Shown: positions 1 to 7,148 of the stretch, piece by piece | Numbering within the stretch: position 1 is the stretch's first letter | Layout: each line of letters opens with the position of its first letter | Source: Scatosoma sp045660225 | GTDB taxonomy: Bacteria > Bacillota > Clostridia > Christensenellales > Borkfalkiaceae | Reading direction: 5' to 3' | NCBI GenBank assembly: GCA_045660225.1 | Contig: JAZRDK010000077.1 | Coordinates: forward strand, 11,351-75,350 | DNA length: 64,000 nt | Notes under the pieces: generated by a model | Told to the model about the DNA's origin: nothing | Databases searched by the model: none | The model's input: only the letters and a program-made list of their open reading frames with translations | Made by a program: the position numbers and the translations under genes

Positions 1-929
1 CGGACGTGAGAAGGGTTTGCTCGCTGATTGATATCCCCTATTACACCGTCAATTTCGCCAAAGAGTACATGGACAAGGTGTTCTCGTATTTCCTTGCCGA
101 ATACAAAGCAGGGCGTACGCCGAATCCCGACGTTTTGTGCAACCGAGAAATCAAGTTTGGCCCTTTCTTGGAAGAGGCGAAAAAGTTAGGCGCGGACTAT
201 ATCGCGACGGGGCATTATTGCAAAATTTTACACGACGACGGCGTACATTATTTGCAAAAAGCCAAGGATAGTAACAAGGACCAAACGTACTTTTTGAACC
301 AACTTTCGCAAAATCAGTTGAAAGACGTTTTGTTCCCCTTGCAGGACATGGAAAAACCCGAAATTAGAAAAATCGCGGAAGAGTACGGACTTGCCACCGC
401 GAAGAAAAAGGATTCGACGGGCATTTGTTTCATCGGCGAACGTAACTTTAGAAAATTTCTCAGCTCGTACCTGCCTGCCACAAAAGGCAAAATTTTGGAC
501 CTTTCCGGCAAACAAGTGGGCGAACATATCGGCTTGATGTATTACACGCTTGGTCAACGCCGTGGATTAGAACTTGGCGGTATGAAAGGCGAAGAAGAAG
601 GCGGAAGATGGTTCGTCGTAAAAAAGGATTTGCAAAATAACGTCCTGTACGTTTCGCACGGCGACGAAGCGCCTTTGTACTCTAAATCCTGCGAAGTTTC
701 TTCTTTTAACTGGATACCCAAAAAGCCTGCACAAAAGGAATTTGCCTGCACGGCGAAATTCCGCTATCGCCAACCCGACCAAAACGTGTTTGTTTCCGTC
801 CGTGAAAACGGAAATTTGCATATCCAGTTTGAAGAAAAACAGCGTGCCGTTACCGAAGGTCAGTACGCCGTCTTGTACGACGGTATCAACTGCCTGGGTG
901 GTGGCGTCATCGAAAGCGCGGAATATTAA
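1..929 (+). CDS. mnmA: tRNA-specific 2-thiouridylase MnmA, 5' end missing
   Basis: MnmA thiolates uridine 34 of tRNAs for Lys, Glu and Gln, using ATP and sulfur relayed from a cysteine desulfurase in the cytoplasm. The frame is already open at the first base of the window, so roughly the first 70 to 80 residues, with the PP-loop ATP site, lie outside. Visible family marks are GRTPNPDVLCNREIKF, holding the first catalytic cysteine, and DSTGICFIGERNF, holding the second. The C-terminal beta-barrel part is present up to the TAA at 927. The apparent GTG at position 6 is internal, not a start. A membrane protein gene follows after 14 bases and may be cotranscribed. The family assignment is secure; only the 5' part is unknown. 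Confidence 0.95.
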   Translation, partial: DVRRVCSLIDIPYYTVNFAKEYMDKVFSYFLAEYKAGRTPNPDVLCNREIKFGPFLEEAKKLGADYIATGHYCKILHDDGVHYLQKAKDSNKDQTYFLNQLSQNQLKDVLFPLQDMEKPEIRKIAEEYGLATAKKKDSTGICFIGERNFRKFLSSYLPATKGKILDLSGKQVGEHIGLMYYTLGQRRGLELGGMKGEEEGGRWFVVKKDLQNNVLYVSHGDEAPLYSKSCEVSSFNWIPKKPAQKEFACTAKFRYRQPDQNVFVSVRENGNLHIQFEEKQRAVTEGQYAVLYDGINCLGGGVIESAEY

Positions 930-943
930 GGGGTGTAAAAATT

Positions 944-1807
944 ATGCACTTTTTCCCTTTTTTGTTGGCGCAAACGCCCTTTGAACAATGGGTAGTTGCC
1001 TTGTCCAAAGAGCAAGACGTGCCACCCATGTACGGGTCGTACCATCTGTTTTGGCTGGGTGTGGTTGCCGTAAGCATACTTGTCGTTTTCCTATTCGGCA
1101 GACTGTGTTCGCGTCGACACGACGGCGTTTTTCGCGCTTTCACCCTGCTTTTGGGTGTCGCCTTATTGCTTTTTGAAGCGTATAAACAACTCATTTATTC
1201 GTACAACGCAAGCACGGACGAGTGGAAGTATCTTTGGAAATATTTCCCCTTCCAGTTTTGCTCGACGCCGATGTACGTCTTGCCCGTAATCGCTTGCTTG
1301 AAAGAAAACCGTTTGCGAAACGCGCTGTGTTCGTATTTGGCGACGTACGGTTTCGTTGCAGGGCTTGTGGTTATGTTGTATCCCGAAACGGTGTTTAGTG
1401 TATCTATCGGCGTCAATATCCAAACGATGTTCCACCACGGCTCGATGCTCGTCTACGCGGTATACTTGCTCGCGTCCAAACGCGTTGCGCCTACGATAGA
1501 AACGGTGCTTAGCGCCTTTCCCGTCTTTTTCCTGCTTTGCTCTATAGCAATGGCAATGAACTTGGCTTACGGCGACGGCGAGAATTTTAATATGTTTTTC
1601 ATCGCCCCCGACGCAATGCCACCCGTCCCTATCTTGGAAAAAATGTTTTCCAACCTTCCCCACGGCGTTTATCTATTTTCCTATCTCGTATTTTTCACGT
1701 TTGCTTCCTGTTTGGTTGCGTTGATTGCCCGCGTATTGACCCCGTCGAAAAAACGGACAAACCGCAAAACCAGTCGTTGTATCCCCAAAAACACGGCAAA
1801 CGAATAA
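944..1807 (+). CDS. YwaF/TMEM164-like integral membrane protein
   Basis: This 287-residue protein has about seven hydrophobic segments and looks like the bacterial YwaF family, related to eukaryotic TMEM164. Visible marks are the FPFQFCSTPMYVLP segment with a cysteine in a membrane helix near residue 106, and a later MFHHGSML segment with histidines. In human TMEM164 a cysteine is reported to be needed for acyl transfer; a similar role here is inference. The start has a good ribosome site (AAGGGGTG, 8 bases before ATG). It lies 14 bases after mnmA and is followed by a strong terminator. A second, divergent member of the same apparent family lies at 22926-23891. Substrate and function are unknown. 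Confidence 0.6.
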   Translation: MHFFPFLLAQTPFEQWVVALSKEQDVPPMYGSYHLFWLGVVAVSILVVFLFGRLCSRRHDGVFRAFTLLLGVALLLFEAYKQLIYSYNASTDEWKYLWKYFPFQFCSTPMYVLPVIACLKENRLRNALCSYLATYGFVAGLVVMLYPETVFSVSIGVNIQTMFHHGSMLVYAVYLLASKRVAPTIETVLSAFPVFFLLCSIAMAMNLAYGDGENFNMFFIAPDAMPPVPILEKMFSNLPHGVYLFSYLVFFTFASCLVALIARVLTPSKKRTNRKTSRCIPKNTANE

Positions 1808-1826
1808 ACGACGATTTTACCGCTAC

Positions 1827-1859
1827 GGCGCGTGCAGTTTTGCACGCGCCCTTTCTTTG
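1827..1859 (+). terminator. Intrinsic terminator after the YwaF-like gene
   Basis: A perfect 10-bp stem (GGCGCGTGCA / TGCACGCGCC, 1827-1836 and 1841-1850) with a GTTT loop is followed by a T-rich tract. It ends the mnmA-ywaF-like transcript. Confidence 0.85.
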
Positions 1860-1935
1860 AAAGGAACTTGTATGCAAAATCTTCGACTTGAATAAGATAA
1901 TGCTAAATTTGCCGTCAAATTATTAAGATATTCTA

Positions 1936-1964
1936 TTGCAATACGGCAAAGAAAATGCTATAAT
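1936..1964 (+). promoter_or_regulatory. Sigma-A promoter for the sugar isomerase/oxidoreductase operon
   Basis: TTGCAA (1936-1941), a 17-bp spacer, then TATAAT (1959-1964). The predicted transcript start is near 1971. This placement rules out the upstream in-frame start at 1936 for the following gene. Confidence 0.75.
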
Positions 1965-2037
1965 CAAAAATGGCGATGCGTTCGCTGAAACAAGGCATAG
2001 CGTTGCGCTTTGGTTTTCCAAAAATTTTGTCAACGTT

Positions 2038-2898
2038 ATGATAAGTCAAATGATTAAATTGTCTGCGTTTTCCGACGAAGCGGGAAACAGTATCGTAGAA
2101 CAAATCGACGCCGTAAAAAGAAACGGTATCCCTTATATAGAACTGCGTTCTATCGACGGCAAAAACGTCGCAGATTTCACTTTAGAAGAAGCGAAGGCGT
2201 ACCAAGCCGAGTTTGAAAAAAACGGCGTTGCGGTATGGTCCATCGGCTCGCCTTTGGGCAAAGTAGACATCGACGTCGATTTCGGCGAATATGAAAAAAA
2301 GGTGCGCCACGTTTGCCAGCTTGCCAACGTGTTTAAGACGGACAAAATTCGTATGTTCAGCTTTTTCAAGGCGTACGAAAAACCGGAAAAGGTGTACGAA
2401 TACTTGCGTAAGATGGTAGAAATCGGCGCGGAATACGGCGTAAACATGCACCACGAAAACGAAAAAGACGTCTTCGGTGATTCGGCAGAGCGCGTGCTTT
2501 CGATTATGGAAAACGTGAAGGGTTTGAAGTTTATTTACGACCCTGCCAACTATTTACAATGTGGCGAGCCGGCGGAAAAAACGATGGATATGTTCCACGC
2601 AAGAACGGACTACTTCCACGTCAAAGACGTCATCGCCGACACGGGCGAGCTTGTCCCTGCAGGCCACGGCGACGGTCAAATTCAGACGATTATCGAGCGA
2701 GTGAAAGGCGACAAGGTGTTCACGTTAGAACCGCACTTGATTGCGTTTGATTCGTACAAGAGCATCGACGACACGGAAATGAAATTAAAATTCGTATTCA
2801 ATAGCAACGCGGAAGCATTTGACGCGGCGGTAACCGCGATGAAAAAATTGCTGGCGCAAGCAGGATATAAAGAAATTGACGGAGGTTTTGAAAAATGA
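2038..2898 (+). CDS. Sugar phosphate isomerase/epimerase family protein (xylose isomerase-like TIM barrel)
   Basis: About 286 residues from the ATG at 2038 (a second ATG lies at 2050). The fold is the AP endonuclease 2 / xylose isomerase-like barrel. Typical metal-site segments are visible: MHHENEKDVFGD, IYDPANYLQCGE, YFHVKDVIADTGE with AGHGDGQ, and FTLEPHL. Such enzymes isomerise or epimerise sugars, cyclitols or keto-sugars with a divalent metal. It overlaps the next gene by 4 bases and is first in a three-gene operon with a second barrel and a Gfo/Idh/MocA dehydrogenase, a combination common in inositol or unusual-sugar catabolism. No clear ribosome site precedes either start. The actual substrate cannot be read from the sequence. 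Confidence 0.85.
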   Translation: MISQMIKLSAFSDEAGNSIVEQIDAVKRNGIPYIELRSIDGKNVADFTLEEAKAYQAEFEKNGVAVWSIGSPLGKVDIDVDFGEYEKKVRHVCQLANVFKTDKIRMFSFFKAYEKPEKVYEYLRKMVEIGAEYGVNMHHENEKDVFGDSAERVLSIMENVKGLKFIYDPANYLQCGEPAEKTMDMFHARTDYFHVKDVIADTGELVPAGHGDGQIQTIIERVKGDKVFTLEPHLIAFDSYKSIDDTEMKLKFVFNSNAEAFDAAVTAMKKLLAQAGYKEIDGGFEK

Positions 2899-3668
2899 AC
2901 GCTGGTTTGAACTTATTTTCGATAAGAGACCTTATCCAAACGGAAGACGCATTTTTAGACACGGCGAAAAAACTGAAGGAAATGGGATATAGCTCGTTGC
3001 AATATTCCGGCGCACCCTTCGACGCGCAAATCATCAAGCGCGTAAGCGAAGCGACGGATATGCCCGTCGTACTCACGCACGTACCCATGCAACGCATCCT
3101 TGAAGAAACGGAGCAGTTGATGGAAGAACACGCGCTGTTCGGGTGCAAGAACATCGGGCTTGGTATGATGCCCCTTGCAGACATTGTCGACGCAGACAAA
3201 TTCAAGAAAACGGTCGAGAATTTGAACGTCGCAGGCGAAAAGATGCAAAAGAACGGCTTTAAGTTCTTCTATCATCACCACCATTACGAGTTTATGAAGG
3301 TGAAAGGCGAAAACGTTACCATCATGGATTATATGCTTGATAACGCGCCCTATATCAATTTCACCGCGGACACGCATTGGCTTCAGCGTGGCGGTGTAGA
3401 CGTTTGCGACATGCTGAAAAAGATGCAAGGCAGAGTAGGTTGCGTGCATTTTAAGGACTATCAACTGCTGTGCAACGAAGAAACGGGCGTATGTGAAAGC
3501 CATTTCGCACCCGTCGGCGACGGCACGTTGAACTTTAAGAAGATTGCGGAAACGGTCAAGGAAATCGGCACGGAACACGTGCTTGTTGAACAGGACGACG
3601 CTTGCAAGTTCCCCAACGCTTTGGAACTTGTTGAACGCAGTATCAAATACATCAAAAACGAATTATAA
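2895..3668 (+). CDS. Sugar phosphate isomerase/epimerase family protein, second of pair
   Basis: A 257-residue xylose-isomerase-like TIM barrel. The start ATG overlaps the TGA of the preceding gene and follows a clear GGAGG at 2881-2885, so the two are translationally coupled. Metal-ligand style segments include VVLTHVPMQRI, FYHHHHYEF, FTADTHWLQRGG, VHFKDYQL, APVGDGTLNF and VLVEQDDA. It differs clearly from its neighbour, so the pair probably act on successive intermediates or different substrates rather than being a recent duplication. Family assignment is good; the reaction is unknown. Confidence 0.87.
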   Translation: MNAGLNLFSIRDLIQTEDAFLDTAKKLKEMGYSSLQYSGAPFDAQIIKRVSEATDMPVVLTHVPMQRILEETEQLMEEHALFGCKNIGLGMMPLADIVDADKFKKTVENLNVAGEKMQKNGFKFFYHHHHYEFMKVKGENVTIMDYMLDNAPYINFTADTHWLQRGGVDVCDMLKKMQGRVGCVHFKDYQLLCNEETGVCESHFAPVGDGTLNFKKIAETVKEIGTEHVLVEQDDACKFPNALELVERSIKYIKNEL

Positions 3669-3686
3669 TAAAAGGACGATAAAGAC

Positions 3687-4862
3687 ATGGAAAAAGTAAG
3701 ATACGGTATTGTAGGTCTCGGTAACCAAGGCTCGAACTACACGAAATTGTTCGTGGAAGGCAAAATCGAAAACGGCGTTATCACCGCCTTTTGCGACGTC
3801 AACCCCGCAAAAATCCAGGCGATGAAGGAAAAAGAAGGCACGCCTGCTGACGCAACCTATTTCAGCGATTATAAGGAAATGCTTGACAGCGGTCTTGTAG
3901 ACGCGGTGCTTGTTGAAACTCCGCACTACGACCACCCCACCATCGTTATCGAGTGCTTGAAGAGAAATATCCACGCCCTTTGCGATAAGCCTGCAGGCGT
4001 GTACACCAAGCAGGTGCGCGAAATGAACGAAGTGGCAAAAACGAGCAAGGCACGCTTTGGTATGGTATTCAACCAAAGAACGAACTGTGTGTACAGAAAA
4101 ATGCGCGAAATGATTGCAAACGGCGACATCGGCGAATTGCAACGCGTAAACTGGACGATTACCGACTGGTTTAGAACGCAGTATTATTACGACAGCGGTA
4201 GCTGGCGCGCAACCTGGCAAGGCGAAGGCGGTGGCGTACTTATCAATCAATGCCCCCACCAAATCGACCTTGTACAATGGGTCGTAGGCGAAATGCCCAC
4301 CACCGTACGCGGTTTCTGTCAATACGGCAAATGGCACGACATCGAAGTAGAAGACGAAGTAACGGCGTTCTTCACCTACAAAAACGGCGCAACGGGCGTA
4401 TTCATCACGACGACGGGCGAAGCGCCTGGCGTAAACCGTTTCGAAATTTCGGGTACGAAAGGCAGACTCATTTGCGAAGACAACAAGCTTATTTTCTACA
4501 AGAACAACGTCGATTCGCTTGAACACTCGAAAACGACTACGTCGCCTTTCGAAAGACCCAAGTTCGAAACCATCGAAGTCGAACTGGACGGCAAAAACGA
4601 ACAGCACGCAGGCATCATCAACAACTTCAGCAACGCGATTTTGGGCATTGAAGAACAGTTTGTTGAAGGCGTTGAAGGTATCGCTGGCGTCGAGCTTATG
4701 AACGCTATCGAGCTTTCGGGCTGGTGCAACGGCAAGGAAATCACGTTGCCCGTCAACGAAGAAGAATACTTAACGGAACTCAACAAACGCCGTGCAACGT
4801 CTAGATTGAAGGTTGCAGACGACAGCAAGGTTTCGGACACGAGCGGTTCTTTCGGCGTATAA
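3687..4862 (+). CDS. Gfo/Idh/MocA family NAD(P)-dependent oxidoreductase
   Basis: A 391-residue dehydrogenase with an N-terminal Rossmann motif (GIVGLGNQGSNY), the family CDKPAG segment with the conserved lysine near residue 99, and the GGGVLINQCPHQIDLVQW segment with the catalytic-type histidine. These enzymes oxidise or reduce hydroxyls of sugars and cyclitols. The gene is 18 bases after the second isomerase, with an AAAGGA ribosome site, and closes the operon before a strong terminator. With two isomerase-like barrels the operon probably converts a cyclitol or keto-sugar; scyllo- or myo-inositol type substrates are candidates, but this is inference. Confidence 0.9.
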   Translation: MEKVRYGIVGLGNQGSNYTKLFVEGKIENGVITAFCDVNPAKIQAMKEKEGTPADATYFSDYKEMLDSGLVDAVLVETPHYDHPTIVIECLKRNIHALCDKPAGVYTKQVREMNEVAKTSKARFGMVFNQRTNCVYRKMREMIANGDIGELQRVNWTITDWFRTQYYYDSGSWRATWQGEGGGVLINQCPHQIDLVQWVVGEMPTTVRGFCQYGKWHDIEVEDEVTAFFTYKNGATGVFITTTGEAPGVNRFEISGTKGRLICEDNKLIFYKNNVDSLEHSKTTTSPFERPKFETIEVELDGKNEQHAGIINNFSNAILGIEEQFVEGVEGIAGVELMNAIELSGWCNGKEITLPVNEEEYLTELNKRRATSRLKVADDSKVSDTSGSFGV

Positions 4863-4882
4863 CAAGGTTTATTTATATAGAA

Positions 4883-4920
4883 AACCGCGCTCTCAAAGAG
4901 AGCGCGGTTCTTTTATTTTA
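4883..4920 (+). terminator. Intrinsic terminator of the isomerase/oxidoreductase operon
   Basis: A perfect 12-bp stem, AACCGCGCTCTC (4883-4894) with GAGAGCGCGGTT (4898-4909), AAA loop, then a T-rich tail. Confidence 0.9.
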
Positions 4921-4986
4921 TGCTTAGTTTTAGCATATTGAATACAATATTGCAAGCCATATGAAATCATTAAAAATTATGAAATA

Positions 4987-5060
4987 AATGCGTTTGTATC
5001 AAACAAAAAGGATACCCGTGTTGGGCATCCTTTTTTGTTGGTGCTCGTGGCCGGACTTGT
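4987..5060 (-). repeat. Partial copy of the tRNA-Leu 3' end and its terminator (direct repeat copy 1)
   Basis: These 74 bases match 5188-5261 almost perfectly, with a few substitutions and compensating one-base indels. The copy holds the last 22 bases of the tRNA-Leu gene (5039-5060, CCA end and 3' half of the T-arm) plus the downstream hairpin (5002-5039). The rest of the tRNA is absent. Confidence 0.85.
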
Positions 5061-5187
5061 TCCTTTAGCGGAGACGCCCCGACAAACGATTATCAATCGT
5101 TTGGTTTGCCCACAGGCGTTATTTCGTCTTTATCGCCACAGGCAAACAAATTCCTCCCGCAATTTTCTCCCCCCCTCAAGTCCGTCC
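5061..5187. other. Spacer between the two tRNA-Leu 3'-end copies
   Basis: About 127 bases without a plausible gene. A short inverted repeat (CAAACGATT...AATCGTTTG, 5083-5104) is visible. It does not continue the tRNA sequence, so copy 1 is truncated rather than split. Confidence 0.5.
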
Positions 5188-5261
5188 AAATGCGTTTGAA
5201 TCTAACAAAAAGGGATACCCATGTTGGGTATCCTTTTTGTTGGTGCTCGTGGCCGGACTTG
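5188..5261 (-). repeat. Direct repeat copy 2 (3' end of the intact tRNA-Leu plus terminator)
   Basis: Second copy of the 74-base repeat, here continuous with the complete tRNA-Leu gene. The distance between copies is 201 bases. Confidence 0.85.
5204..5241 (-). terminator. Terminator of the tRNA cluster
   Basis: AACAAAAAGGGATACCC pairs with GGGTATCCTTTTTGTT (one-base bulge), directly after the 3' end of tRNA-Leu on the minus strand. It is near-symmetrical and could act in both directions. Confidence 0.75.
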
Positions 5262-5327
5262 AACCGGCACGGTATTTCTACCGAGGGATTTTAAGTCCCT
5301 TGCGTCTGCCTATTCCACCACACGAGC
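5241..5327 (-). tRNA. tRNA-Leu (anticodon TAA)
   Basis: Full cloverleaf on the minus strand with long variable arm, acceptor stem GCTCGTG/CACGAGC and encoded CCA. The anticodon loop reads CTTAAAA, giving TAA. 87 bases including CCA. Last gene of the Val-Gly-Cys-Leu cluster. Confidence 0.95.
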
Positions 5328-5345
5328 GGTTTTTGCTTTTTTGAA

Positions 5346-5378
5346 AAATTAAAGCGACCTTTCGGGTCGCTTTAATTT
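5346..5378 (-). terminator. Hairpin between tRNA-Cys and tRNA-Leu
   Basis: A perfect 14-bp stem, AAATTAAAGCGACC (5346-5359) with GGTCGCTTTAATTT (5365-5378), followed on the minus strand by a T-rich tract. It looks like an intrinsic terminator inside the cluster. I see no strong promoter between it and tRNA-Leu, so it may be a processing stem or partial terminator. Confidence 0.6.
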
Positions 5379-5379
5379 C

Positions 5380-5454
5380 TGGAGGCGCCACCCGGATTTG
5401 AACCGGGGGATAAAGGTTTTGCAGACCTTGGCCTTACCACTTGGCTATAGCGCC
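5380..5454 (-). tRNA. tRNA-Cys (anticodon GCA)
   Basis: Minus-strand cloverleaf with acceptor GGCGCTA, anticodon stem-loop AGGTCTGCAAAACCT giving GCA, T-loop TTCAAAT, and encoded CCA. 75 bases. Confidence 0.95.
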
Positions 5455-5462
5455 GAAAAATA

Positions 5463-5578
5463 AAAAACAGTGCAGATATTTTGGAGCGGGAAACGAGATT
5501 CGAACCCGCGACATTCACCTTGGCAAGGTGACGCTCTACCACTGAGCTATTCCCGCATACATCATCCGCACTGTTTTT
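5463..5578. repeat. Inverted repeat bracketing tRNA-Gly
   Basis: AAAAACAGTGC (5463-5473) and GCACTGTTTTT (5568-5578) form an 11-bp perfect inverted repeat just outside the tRNA-Gly gene. In the transcript it would clamp the precursor's 5' and 3' flanks. Confidence 0.6.
5482..5556 (-). tRNA. tRNA-Gly (anticodon GCC)
   Basis: Minus-strand cloverleaf with acceptor GCGGGAA, anticodon stem-loop CACCTTGCCAAGGTG giving GCC, T-loop TTCGAAT and encoded CCA. 75 bases. Confidence 0.95.
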
Positions 5579-5580
5579 GT

Positions 5581-5656
5581 TGGTGGAAGTTATAGGGTTC
5601 GGACCTATGACCCTCTGCTTGTAAGGCAGATGCTCTCCCAGCTGAGCTAAACTTCC
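5581..5656 (-). tRNA. tRNA-Val (anticodon TAC)
   Basis: Minus-strand cloverleaf with acceptor GGAAGTT, anticodon stem-loop CTGCCTTACAAGCAG giving TAC, and encoded CCA. The T-loop reads TCCGAAC rather than TTCGAAC, so position 55 is C where pseudouridine is nearly universal. First gene of the cluster. Confidence 0.93.
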
Positions 5657-5671
5657 GTCGAAAGCTTTTAT

Positions 5672-5700
5672 ACTATACCATATCTAAACGATAAACGCAA
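5672..5700 (-). promoter_or_regulatory. Promoter of the tRNA Val-Gly-Cys-Leu cluster
   Basis: On the minus strand TTGCGT (5700-5695), a 17-bp spacer, TATAGT (5677-5672). The predicted start near 5665 leaves a leader of about nine bases before tRNA-Val. The stretch from 5701 to 5837 is AT-rich with no gene. Confidence 0.7.
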
Positions 5701-5837
5701 GCATTTTTTACACGTTTTTCAAAAAAAAATAAAAAATTTTCAAAAAATATTTTTCCTGATTTTTTGCGTGATTTTTTTACGTAAATTCGTTTACCTTTCC
5801 ACTTTTTCGTTTATATAAAAGTATAGCGCGTTTACGA

Positions 5838-5867
5838 TTGACAATTAGGCGTTTTGCGTGTTATACT
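5838..5867 (+). promoter_or_regulatory. Promoter of the SecB-like gene
   Basis: TTGACA (5838-5843), 18-bp spacer, TATACT (5862-5867) with a TG two bases upstream (extended -10). Confidence 0.75.
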
Positions 5868-5895
5868 AAGAAAAAATAAAGATAAGAGGTGTTTT

Positions 5896-6324
5896 ATGAA
5901 CTACGCATTAAGAGGTATCCACGCAGAAGAACTTTCCTTTTCCGTCAACCACGTCAATTTGAAAGACGCGAAAGTGAAATTCAACCCCAAATACACTTGC
6001 GAAATTAAAAATTTGAAAGACAACGCAAAAATTTGGACGGCAACCATCGGTTTGAAATGGGAATCTTCGGAAGAAGAAATTACGCCGTTTAACCTTTCGG
6101 TAAAAATGCTTGGCGCGTTTGAGGCGGAAGGCATTGAAACGGACGAAGACAAACAACTTCTTGCCATCAGCATGATGGAAGTCGTCTTCCCCTACCTTCG
6201 CACCGCCGTTACCAACGTAACCGCAAGCGCAAACCTTATGCCCCCCGTCGTCCTTCCCGTTATCCCTGCAAGCGTTTTGTTCTCGCAGTCGATTCAGGAA
6301 AAAGCAGGCGAATTGAAGAACTAA
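5896..6324 (+). CDS. SecB-like protein-export chaperone
   Basis: A 142-residue protein with the C-terminal SecB signature style: a helix ending VVFPYLRTAVTNVTASANLMPPVVLPVIPA, close to the LFPYARE...GFPP...L.PINF pattern of SecB. SecB holds secretory proteins unfolded for the Sec machinery; single SecB-like proteins in Gram-positives may instead serve special substrates or toxin-antitoxin systems. No toxin gene is adjacent. The start at 5896 is chosen because AAGAGGTG lies 7 bases upstream and the promoter lies just before it; the further upstream in-frame start overlaps the promoter. A single-gene unit with its own terminator. Given the giant secreted protein next door, a role in its export is possible but unproven. 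Confidence 0.7.
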   Translation: MNYALRGIHAEELSFSVNHVNLKDAKVKFNPKYTCEIKNLKDNAKIWTATIGLKWESSEEEITPFNLSVKMLGAFEAEGIETDEDKQLLAISMMEVVFPYLRTAVTNVTASANLMPPVVLPVIPASVLFSQSIQEKAGELKN

Positions 6325-6344
6325 TTTCATAAACGATTGTATGC

Positions 6345-6385
6345 GCCCCTGCGTGCCCAAACTCGGCACGCAGGGGCTTTTTTGT
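6345..6385 (+). terminator. Terminator of the SecB-like gene
   Basis: 13-bp perfect stem GCCCCTGCGTGCC (6345-6357) with GGCACGCAGGGGC (6365-6377), followed by TTTTTTG. Confidence 0.9.
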
Positions 6386-6426
6386 TTGTCTAATATAAAT
6401 TCCCTTTCCCATAGAAAGCCCTTTTT

Positions 6427-6592
6427 GTCATTCTGGAACGGCGCGATAGCGTAGTGATAGAATCTCGCCTTTTATTCCGTGGGGCCCTATCGCTTCGCTC
6501 CAGGGTGACAGGGTGGGAGACGCTCCAGGGTGACAGGGTGGGAATCCGTTTTTGTCATTCTGGAGTGGAGCGCAGTGGAACGATAGAATCCC
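6427..6592. repeat. Dispersed repeat cluster left of the GIY-YIG gene
   Basis: Two forward copies of a unit of about 39 bases beginning GTCATTCTGGA and ending ATAGAATC (6427-6465 and 6554-6592) enclose reverse-oriented copies. The reverse block 6480-6542 is a compound of 63 bases containing CCTATCGCTTCGCTCCAGGG and GGTGACAGGGTGGG. Alternating orientation makes the cluster able to fold into hairpins. The pattern resembles the abundant intergenic repeats of many gut bacteria. Confidence 0.8.
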
Positions 6593-6611
6593 AAGTCAAT
6601 ACAAATTCTCT

Positions 6612-6884
6612 TTACTCCATTAAATCTTTCCAACCTGGATTCATGCTGTTTATTAAGCTTTCTTTTTTAACACGCAATAAATTCTTAATGGACTTTTCCC
6701 TAGCTATAGCAATATTGACATCCGTTGTAGTTTCATAATATACCAACTTATACAGGTTGTATTTTTGCGTAAAACCTTTAACGATTTTATTTTTATGTTC
6801 GTACATTCTTCTTTCCAAATTATTCGTAACACCCGTATATAAAACGGTATTGTTTTTATTTGTAATTATATAAACGTAATACAT
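6612..6884 (-). CDS. Small GIY-YIG domain protein
   Basis: A 90-residue protein made of a single GIY-YIG nuclease-like domain: YYVYIITN at the start, then the LYTGVTNNLERRMYEHK segment with the catalytic-type arginine near residue 26, and a later LVYYE with the acidic residue. The family nicks or cuts DNA in repair, recombination or mobile elements; stand-alone short members (YhbQ-like) are common and poorly understood. The start has a GGGTGG ribosome site. The gene is AT-richer than its neighbours (many A/T-ending codons and AAT-, AAA-rich stretches), which suggests transfer. It is bracketed by the same repeats on both sides. Confidence 0.85.
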   Translation of the reverse strand: MYYVYIITNKNNTVLYTGVTNNLERRMYEHKNKIVKGFTQKYNLYKLVYYETTTDVNIAIAREKSIKNLLRVKKESLINSMNPGWKDLME

Positions 6885-6954
6885 AATACCACCCTTTTTA
6901 TTATAATCTTTTATTTGTAAAATTGCAACACTTTATAAGATTTTTTTAATTTTA

Positions 6955-7017
6955 TGGGGCCCTATCGCTTCGCTCCAGGGTGACAGGGTGGGAGACGCTC
7001 CAAGGTGACAGGGTGGG
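6955..7017. repeat. Dispersed repeat copy right of the GIY-YIG gene
   Basis: 63 bases in the same orientation as 6480-6542 with one mismatch (CAAGGTGAC for CAGGGTGAC). With the left copy it brackets the GIY-YIG gene as a direct repeat. The flanking bases 6885-6954 are AT-rich with no gene. Confidence 0.9.
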
Positions 7018-7040
7018 CAAAGAAAGCACCAAAATCGGGC

Positions 7041-7075
7041 AAAAAACAACGGCAAAACGCGTTGTTTTGCCGTTG
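7041..7075 (-). terminator. Terminator of the giant surface protein gene
   Basis: On the minus strand CAACGGCAAAAC pairs with GTTTTGCCGTTG (12-bp stem, five-base loop) and is followed by TTTTTTG. A second stem (CGTTTGTTTTAGGGC with GCCCTAAAACAAACG, 7103-7117 and 7127-7141) lies between it and the stop codon without a T-tail and may protect the 3' end. Confidence 0.8.
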
Positions 7076-7148
7076 AAACCGTTTTATCAAGTTTTTGTCT
7101 TTCGTTTGTTTTAGGGCGGTTTTTTTGCCCTAAAACAAACGCTTTTTC

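Noticed and set aside
5106..5294. Short plus-strand frame ending in a WPDLNRHGIS-like peptide
   Set aside because: It is the translated complement of the tRNA-Leu gene, a common false call.
6427..7017. Insertion sequence around the GIY-YIG gene
   Set aside because: No transposase, no terminal inverted repeats of an IS and no target-site duplication could be identified; the repeats are short dispersed ones.
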